This document shows positions 34,601 through 43,055 of a stretch of 64,000 nucleotides of DNA, piece by piece (the first letter of the stretch is position 1; every line of letters begins with the position of its first letter). The notes under the pieces were generated by a model. It had not been told where the DNA came from. It ran no database searches and saw only the letters and a list, made by a program, of their open reading frames with translations. A program made the translations under genes and the position numbers. Source of the DNA: Dyella flagellata (GTDB lineage: Bacteria; Pseudomonadota; Gammaproteobacteria; Xanthomonadales; Rhodanobacteraceae); the NCBI RefSeq assembly GCF_030160275.1, contig NZ_BSOA01000018.1:186001-250000 (forward strand), given 5' to 3'.

Positions 34601-35027
34601 TTGCGGAAAGGCGCGTGCCGTCATCGAACACCAGGTCGATGGCCACGTAGTTGGAAGGATCGGCCAGATCGTTTGCCGCGATGCGCGGAAACAGCAGATA
34701 GGAAAGCTGCGTGTTCGCCTGCACCGGCAGGTCCACGTCAAACAGTGCGGTTTCCTGCTTGCCGCCGGCATGGGTCTGGTAATGAAGCGAATGAAGACCG
34801 GTGAACCCCACGCCGGGTTTGGCACTGTAAGCATCGTCCGCCGAGGGGCCACCATCGATCCGGACAGCCAGCGTTGATGTGGTCGGGCTTGCAACCGGCG
34901 CGGGTTCGCCTGTTTCGAACGAGGTGTAGAACGTACCCTTGCCGTCCGCGCTGGCGATGGTAGCGCAGCAGGCGAGCGCGAGGAAAAGCAGTGTCTGCCG
35001 ATATGGGCGGGCGATAAAACCTGGCAT
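31677..35027 (-). CDS. GH92 family glycosidase (alpha-mannosidase type), exported, with C-terminal discoidin-like domain
   Basis: A 1116-residue protein. A signal peptide (about 1-27) precedes an N-terminal beta-sandwich region of about 200 residues. The GH92 catalytic region follows, with 'NNGFWDTYRTAWPAYALLMPQ' (about 535-555) and 'GDEDNGEMSGWWLFSAAGFYP' (about 865-885), both characteristic. The last 120 residues ('WTLEASDDGQHW', 'YYRIRFVS') resemble an F5/8-type carbohydrate-binding module. GH92 enzymes are calcium-dependent exo-alpha-mannosidases, mostly alpha-1,2, acting on mannan or N-glycans. The start at 35027 was chosen because the 31 upstream codons lack a signal sequence. No polysaccharide-utilisation partners are adjacent. 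Confidence 0.9.
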   Translation of the reverse strand: MPGFIARPYRQTLLFLALACCATIASADGKGTFYTSFETGEPAPVASPTTSTLAVRIDGGPSADDAYSAKPGVGFTGLHSLHYQTHAGGKQETALFDVDLPVQANTQLSYLLFPRIAANDLADPSNYVAIDLVFDDGTRLSASPARDQHRIPANAHALGASRTVYVNQWNKLSIDVGKAAAGRHIRRIVLTHDGPAGDIEGFLDDLRIGPAADEAADKRPSDYVNILRGTNSSHTFSRGNNIPAVTLPHGFNFWVPVTDAGSDWMYQYQQRNDANNRPRIEAFSLSHEPSPWMGDRQTFQIMPAAVASGAPSANRAARALSFSHDHETAHAHYYKVTFDNGVVGEMTPTDHAAMLRFSFPGKRGQLVFDNRTDEGGITLDPAHRSFSGYSDVKSALSTGATRLFFYAIVDQPITESGRLSGEGRDHVSAWLGFDTSKTKTVNVRIATSLLSLEQAKHNLELEIAPRESFDEVRDRAQAIWDKQLGIVKVQGATHGERVTLYSNLYRLQMYPNSAYENTGSASHPIYRYASPFSPAVGKNTPTQTGARIVDGKVFVNNGFWDTYRTAWPAYALLMPQLAGTMIDGFVQEYRDGGWISRWSSPGYADLMVGTSADVAFADAWLKGVHNFDVQSFYQAALKDATVVSPLGGTGRKGIQRSIFNGYTDDAIKEGLSWSMDGYINDFAIGNLAGALAERRAAQDPYQAHYTEDAAYFHDRALGYVNLFDSELGFFVGRDAQGRWRYTKQHFDPMRWGDDYTETDAWNMAFHAPQDGNGLAALYGGRAQLAAKLDQFFATPGIYHVGGYGEPIHEMREAQAVRMGQYGHSNQPSHHIIYMYDYAGQPWKAQDKVRDVLARLYLGSEIGQGYLGDEDNGEMSGWWLFSAAGFYPLRMGTPEYVIGAPYFQHMDITLENGKHIVINAADVSDTNRYIQSLRVNGQPWSKLTLPHELLAQGATLDFVMGPKPSSWGSEEQDLPPSLTTTGKPAPMHDLVGPGQGKPGSDPAMPDVGKLFDHTSDTQAQLPGTHPIVSWHFPQPRPVAMYTLTSARHAPAPSDWTLEASDDGQHWTTLDTRQDERFPWPQQTRVFAVREPGAHAYYRIRFVSKAPAALSEIALLGR

Positions 35028-35273
35028 CGGGTAGGTACCCCTGTGGAAAGTGCTTGCGGATCTGATAGACACGCCTGGAGCCGGATTTGATCGATCTAAA
35101 TGAGGGCTGTCAAACCGCAACGCAGCATGCGAGGGCCGTCATCTAGCGGCCTGCAGCGGCAAGCGAACGGCTGCCTGCGCGATCGGGCAAGGTCGGTCGG
35201 CCGTCGATTTCCACCTTTTTCATTCGTCGCGTGAAAGAGCAAACTCTTACGTCTCCGTCACAAGGACCTACTG

Positions 35274-36734
35274 ATGAGTCACACCGGACATGCCCCTCAC
35301 GTCGCGATGCATCCCGAGCGCCGCTGGCTGGCGCTGATCGTGCTATGCCTGGGCGTGCTGATGATCGTGCTGGATACCACGATCGTTAACGTGGCTTTGC
35401 CTTCGATCAAGGTGGACCTGAAGTTCGGTGACACCGAGCTGGCCTGGGTAGTGAACGCCTATCTGCTGACCTATGGCGGGTTTCTCTTGTTGGGCGGTCG
35501 CCTGGGCGATCTGTATGGACATCGTCGCGTGTTCCTGATCGGTATCGCGGCCTTTACGCTGGCTTCGCTCGCCTGCGGGCTTTCCACCACCCAGATGGCG
35601 CTGGTGGTTGCGCGCGCCGTGCAAGGACTGGGCGGCGCGGTGGTCACCGCCGTGGCGCTCTCGCTGATCATGGACCTGTTCACCGACCCGCAGGATCGGG
35701 CAAAAGCGATGGGTGTCTATGGCTTCGTCTGCGCGGGAGGCGGTAGTCTCGGCGCGATGCTGGGCGGTGTGCTGACCAGCAGCCTGAGCTGGCATTGGGT
35801 GTTCCTGGTGAACCTGCCGATCGGCGTTGGCGTGGTCGTCGCATCGCTGCGTCTACTACCCGCTGCAGCGGGCACGGCCAGTTCGCGACATCTGGATGTA
35901 TGGGGCGCCGTGACCGTGACTGTTGCGTTGATGCTGGCTGTATATGCCATCGTCAACGGCAACGAAGTAGGCTGGCTCTCGTCACGCACGCTGGGCCAGT
36001 TGGGCATCGCAACGGCTCTGTTGGTGGTCTTCTTCTGGTTGGAGGCGCGCGTGCACGCGCCACTGATGCCGCTACGTCTGTTCCGCCTGCGTAATCTGGT
36101 GGTCTCCAATGTCGTCGCAGTGGCATGGGCGGCGGCGATGTTCGCGTGGTTTTTCCTGTCGGCGCTGTACATGCAGCTGGTGCTCGGTTACGGACCGATG
36201 GAAGTGGGCCTGGCCTTCCTGCCAGCGAACCTGATCATGGCGATGTTCTCGCTGGGACTTTCCGCCAAGCTGGTGATGCGTTTCGGGATTCGCCGTCCGC
36301 TTGCGCTGGGTCTGGCTTTTGCCGCGTGCGGCCTGTTGCTGTTCGCGCACGCGCCGGATAATGGGCATTTCGTGCGTGACATTCTGCCCAGCATGATCTT
36401 GCTCGGCATCGGCGCGGGCGTGGCCTTCAATCCCCTGCTGCTGGCGGCGATGAGCGATGTAGGTCCATCGGAATCGGGACTCGCTTCGGGCGTGGTCAAT
36501 ACCGCCTTCATGATGGGCGGCTCCCTGGGCCTCGCCGCGTTGGCCAGTCTTGCTTCCTGGCGCACGCAAACCTTGTTGGCGGTCGGCAATGGGCAGGGGT
36601 TTGCGCTTAGCGGCGGCTATCAGTGGGCCTTCCTGGTCGGCGCCTGCTTTGCGGCGCTGGGTGCATTGCTCGGTGCGTTGTTGCTGCGCACGGCGCGTGT
36701 CCCGAGCGGAGAGCCGGCGGCCAGCACGCATTGA
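35274..36734 (+). CDS. MFS transporter, DHA2 (EmrB/QacA) family
   Basis: A 486-residue drug:H+ antiporter-type protein with about 14 membrane segments. Motif D1-like 'LDTTIVNVALPSI' is at about 33-45 and motif A 'GRLGDLYGHRR' at about 75-85; both are typical of the DHA2 family. The ATG follows AAGGA at a suitable spacing. Members export hydrophobic compounds, dyes or antibiotics across the inner membrane. There is no adjacent EmrA-like membrane-fusion gene or repressor, so the substrate and regulation are unknown. The gene is divergent from GH92 and followed by a REP. Confidence 0.9.
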   Translation: MSHTGHAPHVAMHPERRWLALIVLCLGVLMIVLDTTIVNVALPSIKVDLKFGDTELAWVVNAYLLTYGGFLLLGGRLGDLYGHRRVFLIGIAAFTLASLACGLSTTQMALVVARAVQGLGGAVVTAVALSLIMDLFTDPQDRAKAMGVYGFVCAGGGSLGAMLGGVLTSSLSWHWVFLVNLPIGVGVVVASLRLLPAAAGTASSRHLDVWGAVTVTVALMLAVYAIVNGNEVGWLSSRTLGQLGIATALLVVFFWLEARVHAPLMPLRLFRLRNLVVSNVVAVAWAAAMFAWFFLSALYMQLVLGYGPMEVGLAFLPANLIMAMFSLGLSAKLVMRFGIRRPLALGLAFAACGLLLFAHAPDNGHFVRDILPSMILLGIGAGVAFNPLLLAAMSDVGPSESGLASGVVNTAFMMGGSLGLAALASLASWRTQTLLAVGNGQGFALSGGYQWAFLVGACFAALGALLGALLLRTARVPSGEPAASTH

Positions 36735-36749
36735 CGGCGAGCGTAGCTT

Positions 36750-36817
36750 GTAGGCTGGGATGCCAATCCCAGCATCAGGATGCTGCGTGAAAAGCTGGGA
36801 TTGGTATCCCAGCCTAC
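36750..36817. repeat. GTAG-type REP pair, copy F
   Basis: GTAG at 36750-36753 and CTAC at 36814-36817 bound two inverted hairpin units. It lies 15 bases after the DHA2 transporter stop. A second GTAG (36743-36746), seven bases upstream, may be a target-site remnant. Confidence 0.85.
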
Positions 36818-36919
36818 CTGAGGACGGAATCGATATGACGGCTATGTACCGTGCAATTGGCGATACATGGACATAAACTGTTCGGGCTCATTAATCCGGC
36901 TTATAGGGAAAGCGCACAA

Positions 36920-37249
36920 ATGGCCATGAATTTTCGTTACTGCACGCTTGCTGGTCTCGTTCTGATGGGCATGACGTCCGTCGCGATGGCGGCCTCGGAT
37001 GACAATAAAACTGTGGCTAGCGCAGGTGTCCAGCAAGGTACCGGCTATTTCAGATTGGTTGAACCGACCTCGGTCAGTTGCCTCTACAGTGTTATCTACA
37101 TTCCAAACCTCAGCACTGATGCCGGTCAACGAGCGATGTATGCCACGGTTCTGGCCGCAGAATCGAGCAGCCGGAAGATCGCGCACCTTTCATACGACGT
37201 AGATAGCATGGGTCGGTGCAACGCAAGCCTTGTTGAGATAGCGCCATAA
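36920..37249 (+). CDS. Small exported protein of unknown function
   Basis: A 109-residue protein with a signal peptide (about 1-24, cleavage after AMA). The mature part of about 85 residues has two cysteines that could form one disulfide. The ATG at 36926, two codons downstream, is an equally possible start; the longer open frame from 36851 carries a long non-signal N-terminus and was rejected. No family is recognised. It stands alone between a REP and the tamBA operon, with its own likely promoter upstream, and no neighbours suggest a role. Confidence 0.55.
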   Translation: MAMNFRYCTLAGLVLMGMTSVAMAASDDNKTVASAGVQQGTGYFRLVEPTSVSCLYSVIYIPNLSTDAGQRAMYATVLAAESSSRKIAHLSYDVDSMGRCNASLVEIAP

Positions 37250-37392
37250 TCGGCACCAGCTCCGCGCCGTGGGGCTGTCGGGATGAGTCCTTAATTTTCG
37301 TCGGCTTTGAATCGTGGCCGCCCAGTGAACCTATGTTAGGCAGCCTTACGACTACGACTGATCATTACGTCATTGTGCTCGCGAAATAGGTA

Positions 37393-40300
37393 CTACTTCT
37401 CGATCCGGTAGTTGAGGCTCGCACGATTGAAGTCAGTGGCGTTTTGCGCCTCAAAATTCCAGCGCCGGCTCAGGCGATAACGCAGCGTGATCACCTGGCC
37501 GGGTTCGAACAAGCCGATGCCGTAACTGAGATAGAGGCGTGGCGACAGGTATTTGCCGACGGTGAAGGCGGAGCTGCCATTCAACGCTTCGCTGCTGCTT
37601 ACGCCGATATCCTCGATCCCAAGCTTGCTGCCGACGCTCTTGGCAAGCAGGTTGCCGGTGGCTGAGCCGACTGCTTGCGCAGCCTTGTTTACCATGCTGC
37701 TCTCACCGCCACCGCTTACTTGCGAAAGAGGCTTGCCGGTGACCAGGTAGGCGAGCGCATCGGATTGATCCATCGCGGGGTTGGAGAAGACGGTGAGCAC
37801 GGGCCGCTTCGCGGTGCCGGTGATTTGCAGTCCCACCTGCTGCCCTTCGCTGATAGTGGCATTGGGCTGTAGATCGCGGATGGCCTTGAGGTTGAGGCCG
37901 GGATTGTCGATCGGCGTGCTGGCGAACAGCAGCTGGCCTTGCTGGATCTGAAGATTCTGTCCGTAGGCCTTGTAGGTGCCGTTGACCGTGACCTGGCCTT
38001 GTCCGGTGGTAGCTCGATCAGGACGTTCGTTCACCGTGATCACGCCGCCAAGCCGACCGTCCAGACCCATGCCGGCCAGATGCGCGTGCTCGCCCAGATC
38101 AACTTTGATCGATGCGTTGATCGGTGTCGACCCGCTGCCGGCGGCGGGTTGGGGCTCATCCACTACCACGATGTCAGGCGAGGCCTTATTGGCGCCGCCG
38201 CCAGGCAGCTTGTCCAGATTCACATCGGCACTGTCCAGCCGTACGGTGCCGGTTGCGTTGATGCCTTGCGCATCGCGACGCACAAGCAGGTCCGGTGTCA
38301 GTGCGACTTTGGCAGCGGGAATGTCGATGACGCTGACATCATCACCCTTCAACGTGATAGCAGTAGGCGTTTGCGTATCCAGTGCCGCCGTGCCGTTGAT
38401 GGCAAGCGTACCCTTGCCGGATTGCACGCTGCCGTCGATGTTCAGCACCCGCGCATTGGTCGTGCTGGCGGTGAGACGGCCGCCGCTAAGCTTCAAGCCT
38501 GCGTCGGGCACTTCGGCGGCAAAACCGTCGATGCCCGCCTGGCCGGTCATGGCAGGTGCGGAGAGCGTGCCGCCGAGTGTGAAATCGCCATCGATGCGGC
38601 CTTTCACATTGGCCAGGTCGTCCGTGAACAGGCTGACGAAGGCGAGATCGTCCAGATGCAGACTGACCTGACCGCCCAGGGCCTGCTGTGTGCCGGTGAC
38701 CGTGACTTGTCCATCAAGACGCCCATTGCCGTTGATCGCAGCGTGTACGATTGCTTGCTGGTTGCCGGGAGCCAGCGTGGCGCTCAACGCGAGATCCTTG
38801 TACGACAGCAGCGGCTGGTCAGGATGCTCGTTGTAGGTGATGCGGCCTTGCGAAGAAGTGATGCTTGCATTGCCAGTCAGCGCACCCGTCGCCGTGCGCC
38901 TGATCTTGCCGTTGCCTTCCAGTGTGCCATCGGCGCTGATCGGCATGTCGGTGCTGCCGGCAGCGCTGGCGATCAAGGCCAGCGGCACGGCATGCAGGCG
39001 ATAGCTGGCGTCGATGTTGCCGGCCTTGTCCATGTCGCCGCTGGCGCAAAGCAAAGGTTCGCCAGCGCTAAGGCATAGTTCTCCCAGGCTCGCAGCGCCA
39101 CGGTTCCAGCCAAGCTTGGTTGCCTGTTGCAGTCGCCAGCGAGGCAGGCCTTGCACATCCAGCGTGAGCGAGGAGAGCATGCCGTTCCAGTTCTGGTCCT
39201 TCAACGTGCCATTGAGCGTAAGCGAGGTTGACAGCGGCGCGCCTTGCGCTTCGAGCACGAGCTGATGCTGGGTCGCAGTGCCTTGGCCGTTCAAATGGAT
39301 CTGCTTGAACGCCAGGCCGCCGAGTTGGGCTCCCGCTGCGTTCAATTGCAGCTTGCCGCCGATGCTGCTGATGTCGGGGAGGTCGGCCTGCAGTTGGAGC
39401 TGCTGCGCACGCTGTTTGTTCCAGTCCAATGCATGGCCTTGCAATGAGCCGCTGACAGCCAGCTTGGGATACCTGCCGTGCAGATGGAATTGGCCATTAA
39501 GCGTGCCGGATGCCTGTGGCACCCAATCGTTCAAGGAAGCGATAGCCAGCGTTACATTGGCATCGTTGCTCTGACCTGGTCGTGCCTGCAGTTTCACGCT
39601 GCTGCTGCCGGATGCGAGATCCAGCGTCCCATCAACAACCTGGTTCGAAGACAAGTGCAGGTGGCCCACGCCGCGCAGCTGGCGCTGTCGCAGCCGTCCT
39701 TGCAGCTTGCGCAAGTCGAGTGTCCCTTCGGATTGGGCCTGCGCGAGCTTGCCTTGCGTGGCGAGGTCGGCGTCCAATGAACCTTGCCAACCGGCGAGCA
39801 GCTGGCCGGGATCGAACTTGTCGGCATGCGCCTGCAACTGCCAGGCGAGGTCGGGCTGCAAAACAAGCGTGCCTTGCGCTGTGAGGCTGCCTTGCGGCTG
39901 CAGCAGGCTCAGCATGTGCAACTGGATCTGCTGCGGTGTGCCGTCCAGATTGAGCGCGAGTTTCGCCAGCTTGCCGGGCGGGCCGATGGTGACGTCACCG
40001 TCGGCGTGATACGCGTTGGCGCTGCCTTTTGCCACGAGGCGTCCGTCAGTGGCGAGCACCTGGCCGATCAAGTCCGCCGGCAAGGTCACGTCCTTCCAGT
40101 CCGTGGCGAGATCCGCACTCAGTGGATGCGCGTCCAGCTGGACAGTACCGGTGGCTTGGACGATGCCCTTGACCTGCGGCGAAGCGATTTGCAACTGCTG
40201 CAGGGTCAGTTGTTTGAAATCCTTGTCGACGCTGGCCTGCATGGGTTGCAGCAGCACTCGATAGGCATTGAGATCGAGCTGGCCGGTAAGCGTGCCGCCT

Positions 40301-41175
40301 TGCCGATCGCCGCTACCTTGCAGATTGACGCCCAAGCGCGTGATCGAACTGCTACCGAGCAGTGGCGTGGGATCGAAGGGTGGCACGTCGAGTCTGCTGG
40401 TCCAGGCGTAGTGCTTGTCCTGATCCAGGTCAAGCTGCAACTGCGCCGCCATGGGCTGGCTCAGGCGAAGCTGTGATTGCGCTTGGCGGCCATCGCCTTG
40501 CGCGTCGAGCGTGCCGGCGTATTCGCGATCGCCTATTTTCCATGCGATATCGGCATGCGCCTTGCCGCGATAGCGGCGACCAGTACGGAGTTGTCCAGCA
40601 AGGTCGACATGCCCTGCCGGGGCACGCAAGGCCAGCTTGCTCACTTCGACGCCGCTGCTGGTCCAGTTGCCGGAAAGATCGAGCAGGTCGGCAGCAAACA
40701 GTGGCTTGCCACCCTGCTTGATCGTCACCGGACCGATATGCACGCGATCCAGCATCAGCGAGATGGGCGGCTTCAGCGAGAAGCTGCTGGAGGACGAAGT
40801 GTTTTCCTGCGTAGCCGGCAATGCGACGTCTACACGCTCCACACGAAGATCAAGCACGCGCAGACGCTTGTAGAGCAGGGCGGTGATATTCCAGTCCAGG
40901 CGAGTGCCTGTGATGAGAATGTCAGTGCCCTTGCCGTCGTCGTAGCGCAGCTGCGCTATGCCGATGGGGCCGATCAGGCGGCCCTCTGCTTGCTGAATCT
41001 GTAGTGCGCCATGCGTGAAGTCCTGCGCTTGCGATAGTGCAAAGCGCAAACCGGAGCTGGTGCACAGCAGCCAGCCCAGGCCGCCCGCTACAAGAACCAC
41101 GAAGGAAGCAACCGCAACGCCTGCGATACGTAGCCAGCGGCGGCGCAGACGAGGTGCGGGTTGCGTTGCATTCAT
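37393..41175 (-). CDS. tamB: Translocation and assembly module subunit TamB
   Basis: A 1260-residue protein anchored in the inner membrane by one helix (about 15-38), then a long repetitive beta-strand region and a C-terminal DUF490/TamB domain (about 920-1260). The last stretch has the typical 'YLSPRLYLSYGIGLFEPGQVITLRYRLSRRW' pattern (about 1210-1240). TamB spans the periplasm as a hydrophobic-grooved beta-taco and works with TamA in envelope assembly and phospholipid transport between membranes. The length matches the family. It lies 10 bases downstream of tamA, forming the usual tamAB operon. Confidence 0.92.
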   Translation of the reverse strand: MNATQPAPRLRRRWLRIAGVAVASFVVLVAGGLGWLLCTSSGLRFALSQAQDFTHGALQIQQAEGRLIGPIGIAQLRYDDGKGTDILITGTRLDWNITALLYKRLRVLDLRVERVDVALPATQENTSSSSSFSLKPPISLMLDRVHIGPVTIKQGGKPLFAADLLDLSGNWTSSGVEVSKLALRAPAGHVDLAGQLRTGRRYRGKAHADIAWKIGDREYAGTLDAQGDGRQAQSQLRLSQPMAAQLQLDLDQDKHYAWTSRLDVPPFDPTPLLGSSSITRLGVNLQGSGDRQGGTLTGQLDLNAYRVLLQPMQASVDKDFKQLTLQQLQIASPQVKGIVQATGTVQLDAHPLSADLATDWKDVTLPADLIGQVLATDGRLVAKGSANAYHADGDVTIGPPGKLAKLALNLDGTPQQIQLHMLSLLQPQGSLTAQGTLVLQPDLAWQLQAHADKFDPGQLLAGWQGSLDADLATQGKLAQAQSEGTLDLRKLQGRLRQRQLRGVGHLHLSSNQVVDGTLDLASGSSSVKLQARPGQSNDANVTLAIASLNDWVPQASGTLNGQFHLHGRYPKLAVSGSLQGHALDWNKQRAQQLQLQADLPDISSIGGKLQLNAAGAQLGGLAFKQIHLNGQGTATQHQLVLEAQGAPLSTSLTLNGTLKDQNWNGMLSSLTLDVQGLPRWRLQQATKLGWNRGAASLGELCLSAGEPLLCASGDMDKAGNIDASYRLHAVPLALIASAAGSTDMPISADGTLEGNGKIRRTATGALTGNASITSSQGRITYNEHPDQPLLSYKDLALSATLAPGNQQAIVHAAINGNGRLDGQVTVTGTQQALGGQVSLHLDDLAFVSLFTDDLANVKGRIDGDFTLGGTLSAPAMTGQAGIDGFAAEVPDAGLKLSGGRLTASTTNARVLNIDGSVQSGKGTLAINGTAALDTQTPTAITLKGDDVSVIDIPAAKVALTPDLLVRRDAQGINATGTVRLDSADVNLDKLPGGGANKASPDIVVVDEPQPAAGSGSTPINASIKVDLGEHAHLAGMGLDGRLGGVITVNERPDRATTGQGQVTVNGTYKAYGQNLQIQQGQLLFASTPIDNPGLNLKAIRDLQPNATISEGQQVGLQITGTAKRPVLTVFSNPAMDQSDALAYLVTGKPLSQVSGGGESSMVNKAAQAVGSATGNLLAKSVGSKLGIEDIGVSSSEALNGSSAFTVGKYLSPRLYLSYGIGLFEPGQVITLRYRLSRRWNFEAQNATDFNRASLNYRIEK

Positions 41176-41185
41176 GCCATGGGCC

Positions 41186-42955
41186 TCACAGATCCGGTCC
41201 GATCACGAGGTGCAGTTCCACACCATGGTGTTGCGCATCGTTGATGGGCGTACCCACGTCGACACGAATCATGCCGACCGGCGAACGCCAGCGTACTCCG
41301 ATACCCGTACCGATCTTGGGATGCACGCGGGTACCGTTGAAGGCATTGCCGGCATCGACGAAGGTGGCGATGCCCCAGCGCGGCGTGAAGTAATGTTCCA
41401 GCGTGGCGCTGCCGATCACCAGGCTGTTGCCGCCGATCACGCGGCCATAACTGTTTTGCGGGCCGATCGCCTGGTAGGTGTAGCCACGAATGGATTGATC
41501 GCCACCGGCGAAGAAGCGCAACTGGGGCGGCAGGGCCTCGAACTTGCTGGTCCACACGTGCCCAAGGTCTCCGCGCAGGATCAAGCGATTGTTGCGCCAG
41601 AATGCGCGTATCCATTTGCCGCTGGCGCTGACCTCGCTGAAACGAGCGGTGGAAAACAGGTCGCTGGCCGTGCTGCGAGCGTCGAAGCTCAGCGACCAGC
41701 CGCGACGCACGAAGTCCGGGTTGTCCGCCACCTTGCGGCTCAATGAGCCCTCCGCATAGATCAGGGTGCTGCTGCCATGCTCCACGCCCGGCGTGCTTTC
41801 CGGTTCATCGGGACGCTTGCCGACGTCGAACGTGCCGGTCAGCGCATGTACCCCCACGGTGCGCACCCATTCGTGCCAGAGTTCGCTTTCGTTGGCGACC
41901 AGTTCAAGCGTGCGCGACTGGGAAGTCACGGTGTTCGCGTCGCGGTAAGTGACGCCGAAATTGAGGCTGCGCTGGTTATCGCCCGGCAGCGGAATGGTGT
42001 ACTGGCTGGTGAGCGTTTTCAGCCGCTGCGCCAGCACCGCGTCGTTCTTCCACTTGTGGCCGTAGCTGTTGACCCAGCGGTATTCCACCCCGCCGCGGAC
42101 ACCAACACCGGTATCCGTACCCACGAACAGGCCGCTGGTGTAGATCCTGCGCTTGGCCGGCGCCAACTGCACCTTGACGTCGACCACGCCATCTTTGGCC
42201 GTGCCGATCTCGGGTGTCACATTGACCATCGAGAAATAGTCGGCGGCATTCAAGGCCTGCTGCAAGCTGAGCAACTGGTTCTGGTCGAAGTAGTCGCCGG
42301 GCTTGAAGGGCACATAGCGCTCCAGGAAGTCCGGCTGGAACTGTGAGCCTTCGAAGCGCACCTCGCCGTAGCGGTAGCGGCGGCCCACATCCCAGGCCAG
42401 CTGGATGGCTGCGCTGTGCTCGCCGCGATTCACCTCGACGCGGTGCACGGTGAGCTTCGCATCGAGATAGCCGTTGGCGGTCAGGGCGTTGTTCACGGCA
42501 TCGCGAGCGGAGTCGTAGGCGGCGTCATCCAGGCGCTGGTCCTTGAGTTTTTCGACGCCGCGGCGCGCGGCACGAATCGGCCGCAACGACGCGGCGAAAG
42601 GATCGAGCTGAAGATCGATTGACGTGACCTTCACCGGCTCGCCGGGAGCGACATGCAGAGTGACGCGCCAGTCTTTACCGGATCGCTCGATTTTGCCGGT
42701 GATGTGCGCGTCGTAGTAGCCATACGGCCGTAGCGCGTTGCCAGCTTCGGCATCAGCGCGGTCGTAGAGACGATGCACCTGCGCCTCGCTTACGTCGCGC
42801 GCCGCATATTGCGAGAGACCTAGGCCTGCGATGACGGCGGTTTTGAGCGGATCATCCACGCCATCCACGACCAGCTGCACCCCCGCGCGGCCGAGCGCGG
42901 GAACAAGCAGGAGCAGGAGCGGTAGCAGGCTCAGGTAGCGGCGGATCCGGCGCAT
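41186..42955 (-). CDS. tamA: Translocation and assembly module subunit TamA (Omp85 family)
   Basis: A 589-residue outer-membrane protein of the Omp85 superfamily. It has a signal peptide (about 1-24), POTRA-type domains over about 25-260, and a C-terminal 16-stranded barrel region ('RFFAGGDQSIRGYTYQAIGP' at about 490-510 is the conserved lid/loop motif). The length and domain order agree with TamA rather than BamA, which is about 800 residues and has five POTRA domains. tamB follows at a 10-base gap, and the encoded proteins form one complex. There is a degenerate REP just upstream. Confidence 0.93.
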   Translation of the reverse strand: MRRIRRYLSLLPLLLLLVPALGRAGVQLVVDGVDDPLKTAVIAGLGLSQYAARDVSEAQVHRLYDRADAEAGNALRPYGYYDAHITGKIERSGKDWRVTLHVAPGEPVKVTSIDLQLDPFAASLRPIRAARRGVEKLKDQRLDDAAYDSARDAVNNALTANGYLDAKLTVHRVEVNRGEHSAAIQLAWDVGRRYRYGEVRFEGSQFQPDFLERYVPFKPGDYFDQNQLLSLQQALNAADYFSMVNVTPEIGTAKDGVVDVKVQLAPAKRRIYTSGLFVGTDTGVGVRGGVEYRWVNSYGHKWKNDAVLAQRLKTLTSQYTIPLPGDNQRSLNFGVTYRDANTVTSQSRTLELVANESELWHEWVRTVGVHALTGTFDVGKRPDEPESTPGVEHGSSTLIYAEGSLSRKVADNPDFVRRGWSLSFDARSTASDLFSTARFSEVSASGKWIRAFWRNNRLILRGDLGHVWTSKFEALPPQLRFFAGGDQSIRGYTYQAIGPQNSYGRVIGGNSLVIGSATLEHYFTPRWGIATFVDAGNAFNGTRVHPKIGTGIGVRWRSPVGMIRVDVGTPINDAQHHGVELHLVIGPDL

Positions 42956-42985
42956 CCGTCAGGGTTCCATCCTCGGCTGGGCAAA

Positions 42986-43048
42986 GCGTAGGCTGGGATG
43001 ATAATCCCAGCATCGTGAAGCCGATTGAAGCCGGGATTTCTATCCCGG
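42986..43048. repeat. GTAG-type REP pair, copy G (right unit degenerate)
   Basis: GTAG at 42988-42991 opens an intact unit with an ATA-type loop. The distal unit is changed to GCCGGGAT..ATCCCGG and has lost the terminal CTAC. It sits just upstream of tamA and just downstream of the glucan-synthase stop. Confidence 0.75.
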
Positions 43049-43055
43049 TGATCCA

